DNA from: Ligula intestinalis
Taxonomy: Eukaryota; Platyhelminthes; Cestoda; Diphyllobothriidea; Diphyllobothriidae
Assembly: GCA_036362985.1 (NCBI GenBank)
Contig: JAYGXS010000005.1
Location: 1,214,962 to 1,278,961 of the forward strand
Length of the DNA: 64,000 nt
Direction of reading: 5' to 3'
This document shows, one piece after another, positions 32,328 to 42,786 of the stretch. The notes under the pieces are model-generated. The model saw nothing but the letters and a program-made list of their open reading frames with translations. It searched no databases and was not told where the DNA came from. Each line of letters opens with the position of its first letter. Positions within the stretch are counted from its first letter, which is position 1. The position numbers were made by a program, and so were the translations under genes.

Positions 32328-34318
32328 GTGGTCCTTAAAACTCCTGAAACTCGCATATCATCTGCCGAACCAAGTAAACTAATGGGCGTCTCACTCGATC
32401 GCAAAGAAACTAGAATTAATCCGCAGTCTACGCCATCGTTACTCGGCTCAGGCAGCACTAACAATGATCTGCATTTGCGTCCTAGCGTCACATCGTTGCT
32501 TGATGCTGCACTAGAAAGCGATGATACGGAGGTCGATAAGATCATGAAGCCAAAAAAGCATAGGGCTAGAAAGGCTCGAAAGTCTAAATGGGCCAGGAAT
32601 GCGCAGCAGCTAACCCAAAAACCGGCACATCAGGACCCATCAAACCTTTAGTACCGGATACAGATGGCCGCTTGGTCGGAACTCGTGAGCTCGCAACAGA
32701 TGCACCAGTGAGTCACAAGCAGAATATAGTCTTAAAAGGGGCTCCAGAGATAGCGTCAACAATTGCACAAGAACAAGTTGACGCTGATATTGACTTGGAT
32801 TTGGACATGTCTGTCGACACGCCTGAAACCTGCATATCGGATCATGTGTCAAGCCCACGGGCTATACCATCGTCACTCGGCTTAAGTGACACTAGTAATT
32901 ATCGGGATTTGCATCCTAGCACCACATCGTTGCTCGACTCTGCACAAGAAAGCGATGACCAAGAGTTTGACAAGATCTTGTCCCTCAGAGAACAGAGGGT
33001 CGTTGTCGGAAACTCAACCTCAGAATGGACAATGGTCGAGAGTGGTGTACCACAAGGCTCAGTTTTGGGTCCGCTGCTAATCCTGATTTACGTAAACGAC
33101 TGTCTCAATGAGCTTGATTGCGCAGCTGTCATGTTTGCGGATGACATAAAAATATGGGCTGAAATTAGGTGCGCCGACGATGCAAAGAGACTACAGTCGA
33201 ACATCGATAAACTGGTTATCTGGTCGTCCACGTGGCTTCTTAACTTTAATGTATCCAAGTGTCTTGTTCTACACTTAAGCCCGGGGCGAAAAAAGCCACC
33301 GAAACACAGTTATTTTATTAATGATACCGCATTAAACGAGGTTGAGACACACAAAGATCTGAGTATATGGACAACCGCGAACTTGATGCAAACAGAGCAC
33401 TGTAAAACATCCGTCCAGAAGGCAACTAGTACTGCACTGGATCAGACGAGCGTTCAAAACTTTCCACCTGAACTCTTCGGCAAAATATTTGGCACTTTTT
33501 TGAGACCACATCTTGAATACGGAATGCCAGTTTGGACACCGTGGTTGATGAAAGATGTGGAGCTTCTTGAACAAGTGCGACGCAGGGCGACAAAGATGGT
33601 CGACGGTCTCAGGGACTTACCATATCAGGAAAGATTGATAAAACTTGACCTTATTCCTTTGTCTTACAGGAACGTTCAGTACAGCCTGCTCTGAACATTC
33701 CGGATAATCCGGGGCCACATTTCCTCCCTAAAATTGGAGGATTTCTTCCAATTAGCCACCACTTCTCACCTGCGTGGCCATCCTTACAAGGTCACAAACG
33801 AACGCACCCGATTAGACCCCCGAAAATATTTCTTCAGTCAACGCGTGGTCCGGCCTTGGAACTTGCTACCAAGCGAGACGGTTTCCGCTGACACAATTGC
33901 GGAATTTAAAAGAAGACTTGATGTGATTTTATTTGACAAAAGGCGAAATTTACAACACGATTTCCTACTGCCAGCACTGTGAACAATTTTTCTGGCTTTA
34001 GACCGTTTTCATTCTTTTCCGTGAAAATTCACTCAAAATTATGTTATGATATCATATGTGCTCCCCCCGACTGCACATTAAATGTACGAATTACCTTGTT
34101 TGCGTTACATTAATAAGGTCCTCAAGGGCATTTCTTGCCTGTTACCTTAAAATATACATATACAAAACAAATACTGGCTGCAACATAGGGAGTTTTTTTA
34201 GGTTTTTTCCGGTCTTCGAGGTGTTGGAAGGCGCCCAAGAGGTGCATTACCAACTCTTAACAATTGCCTGTAAACTGGCATAATAAACATATTATTATTA
34301 TTATTATTATTATTATTA
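32328..34318 (+). mobile_element. LINE family A, copy A4, inserted into LINE B3
   Basis: A plus-strand element. It begins in an ORF1-like acidic region (TSLLDAALESDDTEVDK) and ends at 34200-34318 with TTTTTTCCGGTCTTCGAGG, AACTGGCATAATAAACA and an (ATT)n tail. The endonuclease and first third of the reverse transcriptase are missing; ORF1 passes straight into QRVVVGNS and SGVPQGSVLGPLL. The C-terminal tail (TSHLRGHPYKV, FFSQRVVRPWNLLPSE) is at 33734-33980. Family B sequence in minus orientation flanks both sides. AGTG occurs at both junctions and may be a short target duplication. Confidence 0.85.
32588..33694 (+). CDS. ORF1-RT deletion fusion in LINE A4
   Basis: A 368-residue open frame. Residues 1-135 are ORF1-like and acidic, including LDLDMSVDTPETCIS and TTSLLDSAQESDDQEFDKIL. 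That segment repeats one encoded just upstream in another frame (TSLLDAALESDD). From about residue 138 it is reverse transcriptase: EQRVVVGNSTSEW, VPQGSVLGPLLILIYVNDCL, AVMFADDIKIWAE (catalytic FADD) and GTFLRPHLEYGMPVW, VRRRATKMVDGL. The junction joins ORF1 to the middle of the palm, removing the endonuclease and the first catalytic Asp. The protein could not reverse transcribe. Confidence 0.8.
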   Translation: MGQECAAANPKTGTSGPIKPLVPDTDGRLVGTRELATDAPVSHKQNIVLKGAPEIASTIAQEQVDADIDLDLDMSVDTPETCISDHVSSPRAIPSSLGLSDTSNYRDLHPSTTSLLDSAQESDDQEFDKILSLREQRVVVGNSTSEWTMVESGVPQGSVLGPLLILIYVNDCLNELDCAAVMFADDIKIWAEIRCADDAKRLQSNIDKLVIWSSTWLLNFNVSKCLVLHLSPGRKKPPKHSYFINDTALNEVETHKDLSIWTTANLMQTEHCKTSVQKATSTALDQTSVQNFPPELFGKIFGTFLRPHLEYGMPVWTPWLMKDVELLEQVRRRATKMVDGLRDLPYQERLIKLDLIPLSYRNVQYSLL

Positions 34319-35480
34319 TCAGTGAATCTCCTGTACGGCAATTCCGATTAGATTTAAAACCATACCAGTTTGGGTTACTGCCATGCAAATTAAATTTTTC
34401 GTGGTTCGGGCCCAGCGTGTTCAATAACGCACTATACGGGGAAATAATATGACTCCCACGGTCAAGGGAGGAACTTGGTTGTGGTGGGGAAGCGCTCGGC
34501 CTAAACGCTTTCGACGGTGTTGGCGACATTCTTGATGAGCTTGTTTTTGAGTTAGAGGCAGCGGAATTTATCGATCGTTGGACAGAGTATTATTTAGACT
34601 AGTTTTAATCGTAGTAGATGATGGAATGGCGGGAGTTGACGGTCCCGACATCAAGAGGGACGGGCTAAATGGTGCACTGATGTTTACGGGCCTATGACTA
34701 GACATTCGGGAGGTAGGGATATCAGATGTACTGACGGTTACGGGACTATAAATAGACATCAGGGAGGCACGGATAACGGGTCTACTGACGTAAGTGGGTG
34801 TATAACCAGATATCCGGGGTGGAGGATTAGCGAGTGCGTTTACCTTATTGGGACTACGAACAGATTTAAGAATAGTAGGCTGAGAAGTCATTGGTCTATT
34901 GGACTGGAGAGCCGCATTTCTTCGCTTCATCGGTGTAAGATCTCGGCAGAGGAAACTTTTAGCCATTTCGAAATATCGGGAAATGTGACCCCTTTGAGCA
35001 AAGATTGAGTCCATCTCGATCGGTGAAAACAATTTAACTAGGATGGGCCGGTTTTTGCTACGCGATTGGAGGCGTTTGGCTTCTGCAATTTTGAAGTTGA
35101 AACCACCCGAACATAGAAAATCTTTGGCAATATCCAAAGGGCGACTTAATATGGAGGCATTTTTTAGCATAAAGTTAAAGTTTCGCTTTTGTCTATCAAA
35201 AGCTTCCGTGGTTAAAAGATGGACGAGGGAGTCCAACTTTTTACAATCTTGCGAGGGCTTATCTGATAACTTACCATCAAAAAGATTGCCTAGTATTGAC
35301 AAAACAGAACAAAACTTCATCATGAAGTCATTACAGTTCTGTAATGCAGATAAATCGATTTGCTTAGTCTTGACAATGGGCTGCATGTTGATATCAAGTT
35401 ATTGACTAGTAGGCGTGGTCAGGCACCGCTTGGGTCTGGGAGCTGATATTTTACGATGAGCTATAATTTTCGTTCTCATA
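34319..35480 (-). mobile_element. LINE family B, copy B3: ORF1 region
   Basis: The 5' part of copy B3, severed from 28490-32327 by the family A insertion. It contains the ORF1 frame at 35386-34568 and a Pro/Ser-rich continuation (SKTSSSRMSPTPSKAF...KSNRNCRTGDSL) running to the junction at 34319. Further upstream codons continue to about 35480, but the true 5' end is not identified. Confidence 0.75.
34568..35386 (-). CDS. LINE family B ORF1 protein
   Basis: 272 residues with an ATG start. The frame extends upstream in-frame to a stop shortly before. Residues about 55-140 are basic and include QKRNFNFMLKNASILSRPLD, FNFKIAEAKRLQSRSKNRPI and LVKLFSPIEMDSIFAQRG, the pattern of flatworm LINE ORF1 nucleic-acid-binding proteins. 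The last 120 residues are rich in Pro, Ser and Thr with internal TYVSRPV / SPVTVS / HRPVNIS repeats. This role would be element RNA binding. No zinc knuckle is visible. Unusually long and open compared with the rest of this decayed copy. Confidence 0.7.
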   Translation of the reverse strand: MQPIVKTKQIDLSALQNCNDFMMKFCSVLSILGNLFDGKLSDKPSQDCKKLDSLVHLLTTEAFDRQKRNFNFMLKNASILSRPLDIAKDFLCSGGFNFKIAEAKRLQSRSKNRPILVKLFSPIEMDSIFAQRGHISRYFEMAKSFLCRDLTPMKRRNAALQSNRPMTSQPTILKSVRSPNKVNALANPPPRISGYTPTYVSRPVIRASLMSIYSPVTVSTSDIPTSRMSSHRPVNISAPFSPSLLMSGPSTPAIPSSTTIKTSLNNTLSNDR

Positions 35481-35689
35481 ATTTTGATGGAAATCTGCTT
35501 TAAATGTGAGACGATTTATAAAATTCATCCAATATGATTTTACTGCAGCTGGTTGTTATAATCCCTTTAAATTGTTTAACAAACTTGATTAGTTATTACG
35601 TTCAGAAAAAACCAGTTGATATGATTTTCAGATTATGACTTACGACAAATAATCAGAGTTAACTTAACCAATACTATAGCTATTTTTTA

Positions 35690-36070
35690 ATAAGCACTTT
35701 AAAATTATTTGAAAAAGTGTATTCATCTGCGAGGTCATCTTTTTAAACTACAGAGAAAATCGGCCCATATCGACGTTCGACGAAACGCCTTCTCTCAGAG
35801 GGTCATTGGAGCGTGGAACGGACTCCCGGAAGATGTGGTCCTCTTAGATAATGTTGACATTTTTAAACACAAACTTGATTCTCATTTGCTGAGAAACTGT
35901 GGCATATAAAATGAACAAAGTGTCAGTAGCAGCACCTTGCAACTGGCTCACACTTATCGCTGATGTTAAGCCTACATTTGTACAGTTGTATTATGTACTA
36001 TTGTTACGGTGGACCTATTATGCGATTTTGGCTATGAATAGGGAGCTCAAGGGCGAAAGCCTTCTTCCCT
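35690..36070 (+). mobile_element. LINE family A polymerase C-terminus, copy A5
   Basis: The frame at 35709-35909 reads HLRGHLFKLQRKSAHID, RRNAFSQRVIGAWNGLPED and DNVDIFKHKLDSHLLRN, the tail of family A (compare 33734-33980). A 3' region without clear tail follows. The rest of the element is missing. Confidence 0.75.
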
Positions 36071-36409
36071 TAATCAAGTGACTTAAAGTGACAATATTGG
36101 GAATATTCGAGAATATTCGGATCTTGATCATTTCTGTTACTAGGCCGCGAATTTGTTGGTTTCAAGTGGTTTCTTTCGGTTTGAAGAGGTTGCGTTCGGT
36201 TTAAAGAGGTTGCATCTCGGTAGAATTGGTTGGAAAACAAAATCTTCTTAAATCCCGACTTCAAAAGATCGTCCACGCAAGAAAAATAATTCCAGAGACG
36301 CAGGAAAAAATTCTATACATACGGTTGCAGCCACAATATCCTAGATCATAATTGATGGGGGATATCGATGTAGAAATGTCCTAGGAGGAGCGAGGGGAAA
36401 TATCAACTG

Positions 36410-37020
36410 TGATCTTGTAGGTTCTGCTATTTTTGCCAGCTCGTCGCTGGACTCCGCAGTCCACAGGGTCGCATTTCCGGCGTTTCGGTGATGATCACGT
36501 GACTCCTACCGTCCCCTCATCATTTCGGCCCTGCTGTCCGCGATGAACTCTTCTGTCTCTCCTCCCTGATAGTTGAGCATGAAGCTAGTCGGGCGGTGTT
36601 ACGGTGGTGGACGGTAGCCTCTGCTGCTATATGCTTTCTCCAAAGAAAAGAATTGTTTCCAACCCTCATATGTTTTCATCTACAGTCCTGTCTCTTTGCA
36701 CTACAATCAATCGTATCAACCAACAACTTTGATGTTCTAGAAGTAGTTATTTCTCCTGCGTTTTGTTTTTTAAGTGGGGGTCCGCTGAACTGTGCCCCCG
36801 TTTTAAGGGTAGGAGTTTTTTTTCACTGCTTCCTACTCAGTTAACCACACATGTCAGAGAGTGTTTACTTATATCAAAATGACGATATGTTGGTGGATAG
36901 GAATTTATCTGCCTGTGTTTGCTCATTATGAGCAGCATTTATCAACTTTGTATTTATTTTTTCACAGCATTAAGTTTGCAATAACGAGGCTCTCCGGGCT
37001 TAAAACATACATTTTTATCG
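36410..37020 (+). mobile_element. LINE family B 3' untranslated end, copy B4
   Basis: TTGCCAGCTCGTCGCTGGAC and CAGGGTCGCATTTCCGGCGT match the minus-strand 3' region of B3 near 28950. The end reads ATAACGAGGCTCTCCGGGCT followed by TAAAACATAC. Heavily 5'-truncated and non-coding. Confidence 0.75.
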
Positions 37021-37120
37021 AGCTTGAGATCGATCGATTTTCACCTTTACCTAGCCAGGCTGGTACGTGTTCGCGTACCCTCTTCTAGAGACGTCTCGTT
37101 GTTAGGCCAATATATCCCAC

Positions 37121-37175
37121 TCCATAGGACCAATGACGAGGCCCTCCGGGCCTGAAATATAAAATTTATTTATTT
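37121..37175 (+). repeat. Family B 3' terminus scrap
   Basis: AATGACGAGGCCCTCCGGGC followed by CTGAAATATAAAATTTATT is the extreme 3' end seen at 16.25 and 37.0 kb. Only about 55 bases remain. Confidence 0.7.
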
Positions 37176-37199
37176 AGCTGGTGAAGTCATAAATGCACA

Positions 37200-38330
37200 T
37201 GGAAGCGGCCTGTAACGGTAGATTGTGTTACCTTTCCATCCGCTGAAGGGTAGAGTTTGTGAAGAAGCCGGGAAAGCACTCGTGACTGATGTCCTTATAC
37301 GTCCTCTTCCTAGTTCGCTTGGCGCGTCTCCTAGTAAGGGCAGACTTATAAAAGGTATTTCCTTTCTGTCGTTGCCACGGCTGGCTTTGTGACATGCTCC
37401 TTAATTTTCCAAAGGCTGAACATTTCTGGATAACCATTTTCACTAAATGTGTTCTGTAGCTGCTGCAGTTCTCCTTCAATTACTTCAGAAGAGCAGATGC
37501 GTCGTGTTCTGGCTGTCAGTCTGTGGACTAAGTTTCTTTTAAGATGATGGGGAACAAAACTGTTCAAATTAATGTATTGCCCCATCCAGGTTTTCTTTCT
37601 GTATACCCGGTGTTGCATTGAACCATCCTATTTTCTGTGAAAGAGGACATATAGGAACGCGATTTCGTTGTTGATCTCTGCTTCCAACGTGAACTTTAGT
37701 TCTGTATGGGCCATATAAAACGAATGAACTAGGTCATCTATATCGGTAGGCAGCTTTTTCAGATAAAAAAAATCATCCCTTTACCGACCATAGAACTCGA
37801 AGTTGTTTATAGTGCCTTTAAGGTTCGGTTCTTCGACCTTGCTCATGAAGACATTCGCGAGGAATGGTCCAAGTGGTGAGCCTATCGCCACTCCATCTAT
37901 TGGCCTGTACAAATGGCCATTGCAGAGGAACTGTACGTTTGGCCTGCAGCACATCAATAGTTCCATAAGTATCTCCACTGTCATCACTATCTGGTCGTGT
38001 GTTTGATGCATAAAATCACAAAAACAGTATCTAACTCTAGCTTGGACTGTACAGAACGCTTCCTGTCTAAAAAGGAGCAATCTGCTCAAGGATCAACTAA
38101 GCATGGCAATTTGGCATTTCCCATATCTATAAAAATAGCTGGGTAATAAAACATGCCTCCCCGTTTTCAATACGTAAATCAGATAGGAATATGCACTTAG
38201 GAGCGTCCTCATCCTTATATGAAGCCATCATGCGAACACCCGATTTAAAATGGGACAGTTTTGGCGAGCACATTACCTCTGTATGGAGGACGCAAATCGG
38301 CGGCTTAGAGGTTCCCACGAGGTTCTAAAT
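37200..38330 (-). mobile_element. Penelope-like element of a third family (PLE-3)
   Basis: Minus-strand coding fragments. The RT core at 38089-37781 (DFMHQTHDQIVMTVEILMEL, VQFLCNGHLYRPIDGVAIGS, PLGPFLANVFMSKVEE) has the IDGVAMGSPLGP motif of Penelope enzymes. The C-terminal linker is at 37618-37346 (KKTWMGQYINLNSFVPHHLK, RNLVHRLTARTRRICS, ENGYPEMF). The GIY-YIG part is not found. A stop-free piece at 38318-38127 may belong to the N-terminal part. The divergence from PLE-1 is large. Confidence 0.75.
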
Positions 38331-38814
38331 GTTCGACCACCTAGTGCCTAAGCCTATTACGTGTATAAAAACGTATAAGAAAAAATGTGCAACAGAAACT
38401 TCTGGACGTAGTGCTAACTAACAGTAACTAAACTACTCAGCTACCCAGACGGAAAAAGTGTGAAAATCGATAAAACGACTCCCGAGGTCCCACTGATACT
38501 TGCTTGCAGTAGTCAAAAGATTGACTTGCAGAAAGATAGAAATATAGAATGAGAAGCTCGGTTCAATAATCAGGAGCCGGAAAAGTTGCAGAGCACTCGC
38601 GATCCGGTCAGTTAGTCCTGAGTTCGGAAATGACCAGCAGTGATAGGTGTCGTTGACGGGCGGTAAAACAGAAACAGGTGAGATGAATAATGCAGAATGT
38701 GCAGGAGATATCTCGCAACCGTCAGAACACACCACAGGAGGCTATCCAAGATGCCATGTTTGTTTAAAAAAGTGAAATAAATCAATTAGGGTAGATTTAA
38801 ACAAAAAAACGGAC
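38331..38814. other. No recognised feature
   Basis: No coherent frame. A minus-strand open stretch at 38735-38433 has no known motif. Confidence 0.4.
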
Positions 38815-38921
38815 TTACCTGAACTGAAAATACAAGAAAGTGCAAGGACCTACATAACTCCCCCACCAGAGCGTTTGTGCAGTAAAAAAAATACGCTCGA
38901 CAAAAGAGGTGTACAAACAGG

Positions 38922-39500
38922 TTAAACAACAAAGTCTTCTAAGTTGGTAGAAAAACGAATGCGTCCACCAGAACGAGTGGAAGGGAATGGAGGTACAGGA
39001 GGGAGTGGGAGGGATGGTGGTAATATCAGGTGGCAAGAGTGACAGTGGCGGCTGATTGGAAGTGGTAGATAGAATGGGGTTGAAGGTGCATAGGAAGTGG
39101 ACGAGCTAGGGGGTGGTGACGTGCATTCGACGAAGGCCAGTTTCAGTCTGTCGATTGAGACCGTATCAGTCGCATTAGACTTCTGAATGACGAAATATTT
39201 GTCCTCCCCTTTTAATATCTTGAAGGGGCCTTCGTCCGTTGGGCAACGCGGCCTGCGAACTGCGTCGTGCCGTACGAACACGAATGGAGTAGTTTTTAAG
39301 TCTTTGTGCCCAAAAACGCGTCGAGGTGTCAAGCGCATGAGGGTAGGACGCAGTTGAGCCCTGCGTTGCTTCAGCTGTTGCACGAAGGTGTTCGTGATGT
39401 CAGAAGAGACGAGAGAAGACTGCACAAGCTCACCAGGTAAACGGAGGGGTGTGCCGTAAACAAGGTCGGCGGCAGTGCATTGAGTGTCCTCCTTAACAGC
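38922..39500 (-). mobile_element. Gypsy-type LTR retrotransposon: integrase C-terminus
   Basis: The minus strand reads CTAADLVYGTPLRLPGELV (about 39480-39425), then FVQQLKQRRAQLRPT, TTPFVFVRHDAVRRPRCPT and EGPFKILKGEDKYFVI. A segment with TDTVSIDRLKLAFVE follows. This is the C-terminal domain and tail of a Gypsy integrase, followed by a Pro/Ser-rich end. The core DDE region is absent because the fragment stops at about 39500, where opposite-strand Gypsy sequence begins. No LTR was recognised. Confidence 0.8.
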
Positions 39501-39830
39501 TTAGCGAATGCCTAAGGGTGTTGACCTCGGGATGGGAAAAAACGTCGGCAATAACTGCTATCGGCGTTTCATACCAAATTGCGCCACCACTCTGGCCCCT
39601 TTGACGGGTCTTTTGAAGTCAAAGGCCAAGTCCCTTCAGCTGTCACCAGCACTCTTAAAGCATTCGGGGCACCCAAGAAAGCGCTCGCGAATGCCACTCT
39701 GCTTCATCATCTGAGCACCGATGCTGATACGCAGCTGATTCTTACCACAAATGTCTCATCAGCTTCAATGATGTTCACCATATACTCCAAGTGGGTAAGT
39801 GCAGTGAACGTGACTTGCGTATGAGTTAAG
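39501..39830 (+). mobile_element. Gypsy-type LTR retrotransposon: RT thumb / RNase H start
   Basis: The plus strand encodes NCYRRFIPNCATTLAPLTGL and LKSKAKSLQLSPALLK. After a one-base shift come KAFGAPKKALANATLLHHLS and DADTQLILTTNVSSAS. This is the end of the reverse transcriptase and the start of RNase H of a Gypsy element; the RNase H Asp is replaced (TTNVS for TTDAS). It abuts, in opposite orientation, the integrase fragment at 38922-39500. Confidence 0.8.
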
Positions 39831-39943
39831 TTTAAGTAAAAGTGGACTTTTTGCAGTATCTTAACGCATCCTTTTAAATCCGGTGTCTCTCTGTTTCAAT
39901 AGAGGTCTGGACTGCATTAGGCGGATTTAAAACTTTGAATACC

Positions 39944-39945
<2 letters not shown>

Positions 39946-39974
<29 letters not shown>

Positions 39975-40014
39975 CTTCTTCTTCTTCTTCTTCTTCTTCT
40001 TCTTCTTCTTCTTC
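39946..40014. repeat. (TTC)n microsatellite
   Basis: About 23 perfect TTC/CTT units, reading as poly-Ser in one frame. A second TTC run lies at about 48341-48377 inside a Penelope terminus. Confidence 0.95.
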
Positions 40015-42780
40015 TCAAAACCACTTCATTATCGTAAGGATTACTAAACTGCTAAGTAGTCTTTTAGCTGTCGCGCCCACAGTTTGGTGTAAGGGTTTTT
40101 CGCCGTATTCCTCTTGAGGATGTCAATGTTACTGCGTTTTCGCCCGCGTGCTCTGCGATCTATAGTTCATTTCGCTAAAAGGTGTTCGCATGACGAAGTG
40201 AAGTATGCAGCTCACACTCTTATAATGCTTTCAAAGGTTATGCTACCGTGAAAATACTGTTCATGACGAGAAAGCGGACAGAATGTTCAGGTACTGCAGC
40301 ACATTGCTGTGGGCGTGGATATCCTACCACTTTATCAATAACTACGAAATGCTCTGGGTAATTATATGCGTAATATCGAATTAAATTTTTAGGGTCATTC
40401 CGTCCACCCAGATAGGAAAACCTTTACGGATGCAGAACTGGGGGTAGCAGACGTAAATGTTTGACTTGATATGTTATCCCCGCATAGCGACTTGTAGAGT
40501 AGAATTTATAGCGTTGTTTTATCTCGTGCTGTGCGCCTTGGTTACTGTTCATTATATCGGTGTATAATTATATCTTTTTGCTTCTACCAATCGTCTTCTG
40601 ATTATTGATCATCTCCGAATTTTACGACTCCTGGCACAAATTTCGAAGGTTGGGTCATCCATTAAGCTGTTTTATGGACAGCGCTGAACGGTACACATAT
40701 AATATCAAAGAACTAATGGTGGCAGCGTTAACTCCAGTGGAGATAAGTAAGCAAACCGGGCGTGAAAAGACCAGTATACTATGGTGGTCACGCCATGTAC
40801 GGCGTGGTCAGTTTGCTTCTCAATGAAATTTTGAATTTCTACGTCATGAATGCCACTTTATTAATCACGCATGTTGAGTCGCTGTCGATTCGTCGGTTTG
40901 CCGAGGCACTAATCGCCGAGCTAGGTTTTTTTTCTGTATAGAATAAACGTCGCTAAAATGTATCCCCCTCGAAGGGGGTCATACATGTGCCCTGATGGAA
41001 CCTGCACTTCCTATTTTAAAAGCAGAACTTAGGAAGAAATAAACGACAGACTTTAAGATGTTACGTGTCTTAGCAAGTACAGCTTTGTAAATTTCACGTC
41101 TTCCCCGTATTCGCACCACTACTGTTTATGAATTCAAATTCTGTGTGGTGTATTTTCGGCTAAGTGACTGACAAACTGGTTTTAGTCTCAACACCTGGCG
41201 TCTCGCACTGTATGGAAAGCCTACTCATGCGGTTTTGTACTAACTTATTCCGCATGCGTTGGAGCCTCGTGCAATTTGATGATCTCACCTCAACATTTTA
41301 AGGTTCGTATTCCGTTTTCCTTTTTAAAAGTTCTGAAAATGCTTACCCAGGGGGATCTTGGCAATCCCTCAATGCAAAAGCCACTGTCCTAAAATAATTG
41401 TTATGTTATCCTTCACAGTGGCTGAACGCGATCGATAATGCAGTATGAAGGGTTCATTTTTAGGGTCTGTCCTTATTGCTTTCGCTATGCATGGGAGCCA
41501 ACGCAATTCTGAACAGTTTGTCCCAGACTTTCCTTAAGTTTCTCATTCTTTTTGTTCCGTTGTTGTTTGGCCCCAACTGAACTGCGTGTTGTCGGTCTAC
41601 GTTGCTCAATTCCATTGTATAACGTGCTATGGATAACCTCGCGTCGACCGTTACGTCTTACTTTTGAACGGATGTAGGCTAAAAAATTACCGCATAAGGT
41701 GTCTTCTAAGACCTAACCCACGCAACCTTCCATTAAACTTACCAAAAGATGCTGAAAACTAACAAATTTTTCGCTACGTTAGAGTGAACGTAAACGAGCT
41801 AATTTTCATGACTCAGGACCTTTCCTTATTCCCGAGTATTCGTTTTTTCGGCTGACTGCTTCCATGACCTCGTTCGCAGTCACTCATATTTGCTTTCTAA
41901 GCACTATATTAAATTCATTCACCCTACAATTTGTGGACGGCCCAAGAGTTTACCCTCGCTTTCATCTTTTGCACATCCCGCACTTCGTCCACATCAGTCA
42001 ATTATCCCTGGTTTGAATTTGAGTCATCTGTGGTTGCTTACGTCTTGTATCAGAAAAGCCGTTGACTACAGCACGGAGGTGAAGTGCTCATTCACGAAAA
42101 CAGAATGAAGACATTTTTTGGCAGCAGTTGCAAAACAGAATCTAGGGACATTTCGCTATGCGCTCAACCGTATAGCTCTTAATTATCATTCGGAGGTGCA
42201 AGCGTTATTCCAGTTTGACAACTACATCGTAAAACGGCAAAGTGTCCGTCCCTGTAGATGATTTCCTCTTAGAATATATACCATAAAGTGTAACAAATTC
42301 TTTCGCTTCGGACTATTGTAAGGAAACAAGATGTTTGGGGACTCTGACTACATTAGTGTAAAAGCTAACGTAATGTAGGAGTTGACAGCGTGTGGGATCG
42401 TTTTTTGTATCAAGTCGACCATGATTTTCACCTGCAAAGCCGCTTGCATACCTGCGATGAATGGACGAATGAAGGTTTTTGGCTTATCAGTTGTAGCCGG
42501 AGCCTGGTGTTGGCTAAAACCCAGATGACTGTATGCACTGTTCCCGTGTGTACACCTTGCCCACTGCGGGATTCTTTTTCGATGTCGTTGTTGTTGTTAG
42601 TAGGGTATTTGCGAATGAAACTATTCCATCTGTTTTAAGCAGATCTTAAACACGAATCTGCGGATTTAGCTGCTCATGCTGCTATTGGTCGGGGGCAGCA
42701 GTCGCCGGTCTCTTTGGCCTTTTGCATCAATATAGTCTGGGGTCGGAAATTGTAAACAGTAAACAGCCTTTTTTCTCTTC
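40015..42780. other. No recognised gene or element
   Basis: About 2.7 kb with only short open frames on both strands. A perfect short palindrome CCCCCTCGAAGGGGG lies at 40964-40978. Open frames at 41890-42108 and 42390-42638 on the plus strand could be exons of the candidate gene downstream, but no motif or splice chain supports them. Confidence 0.4.
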
Positions 42781-42786
42781 CCCCAG

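Noticed and set aside
39935..40117. Poly-serine open frame
   Set aside because: It is encoded entirely by a TTC microsatellite.
40958..40986. Hairpin CCCCCTCGAAGGGGG with flanking ATGTA/TACAT as a terminator or element end
   Set aside because: A single short palindrome in non-coding sequence, with no second copy or adjacent gene to give it a role.
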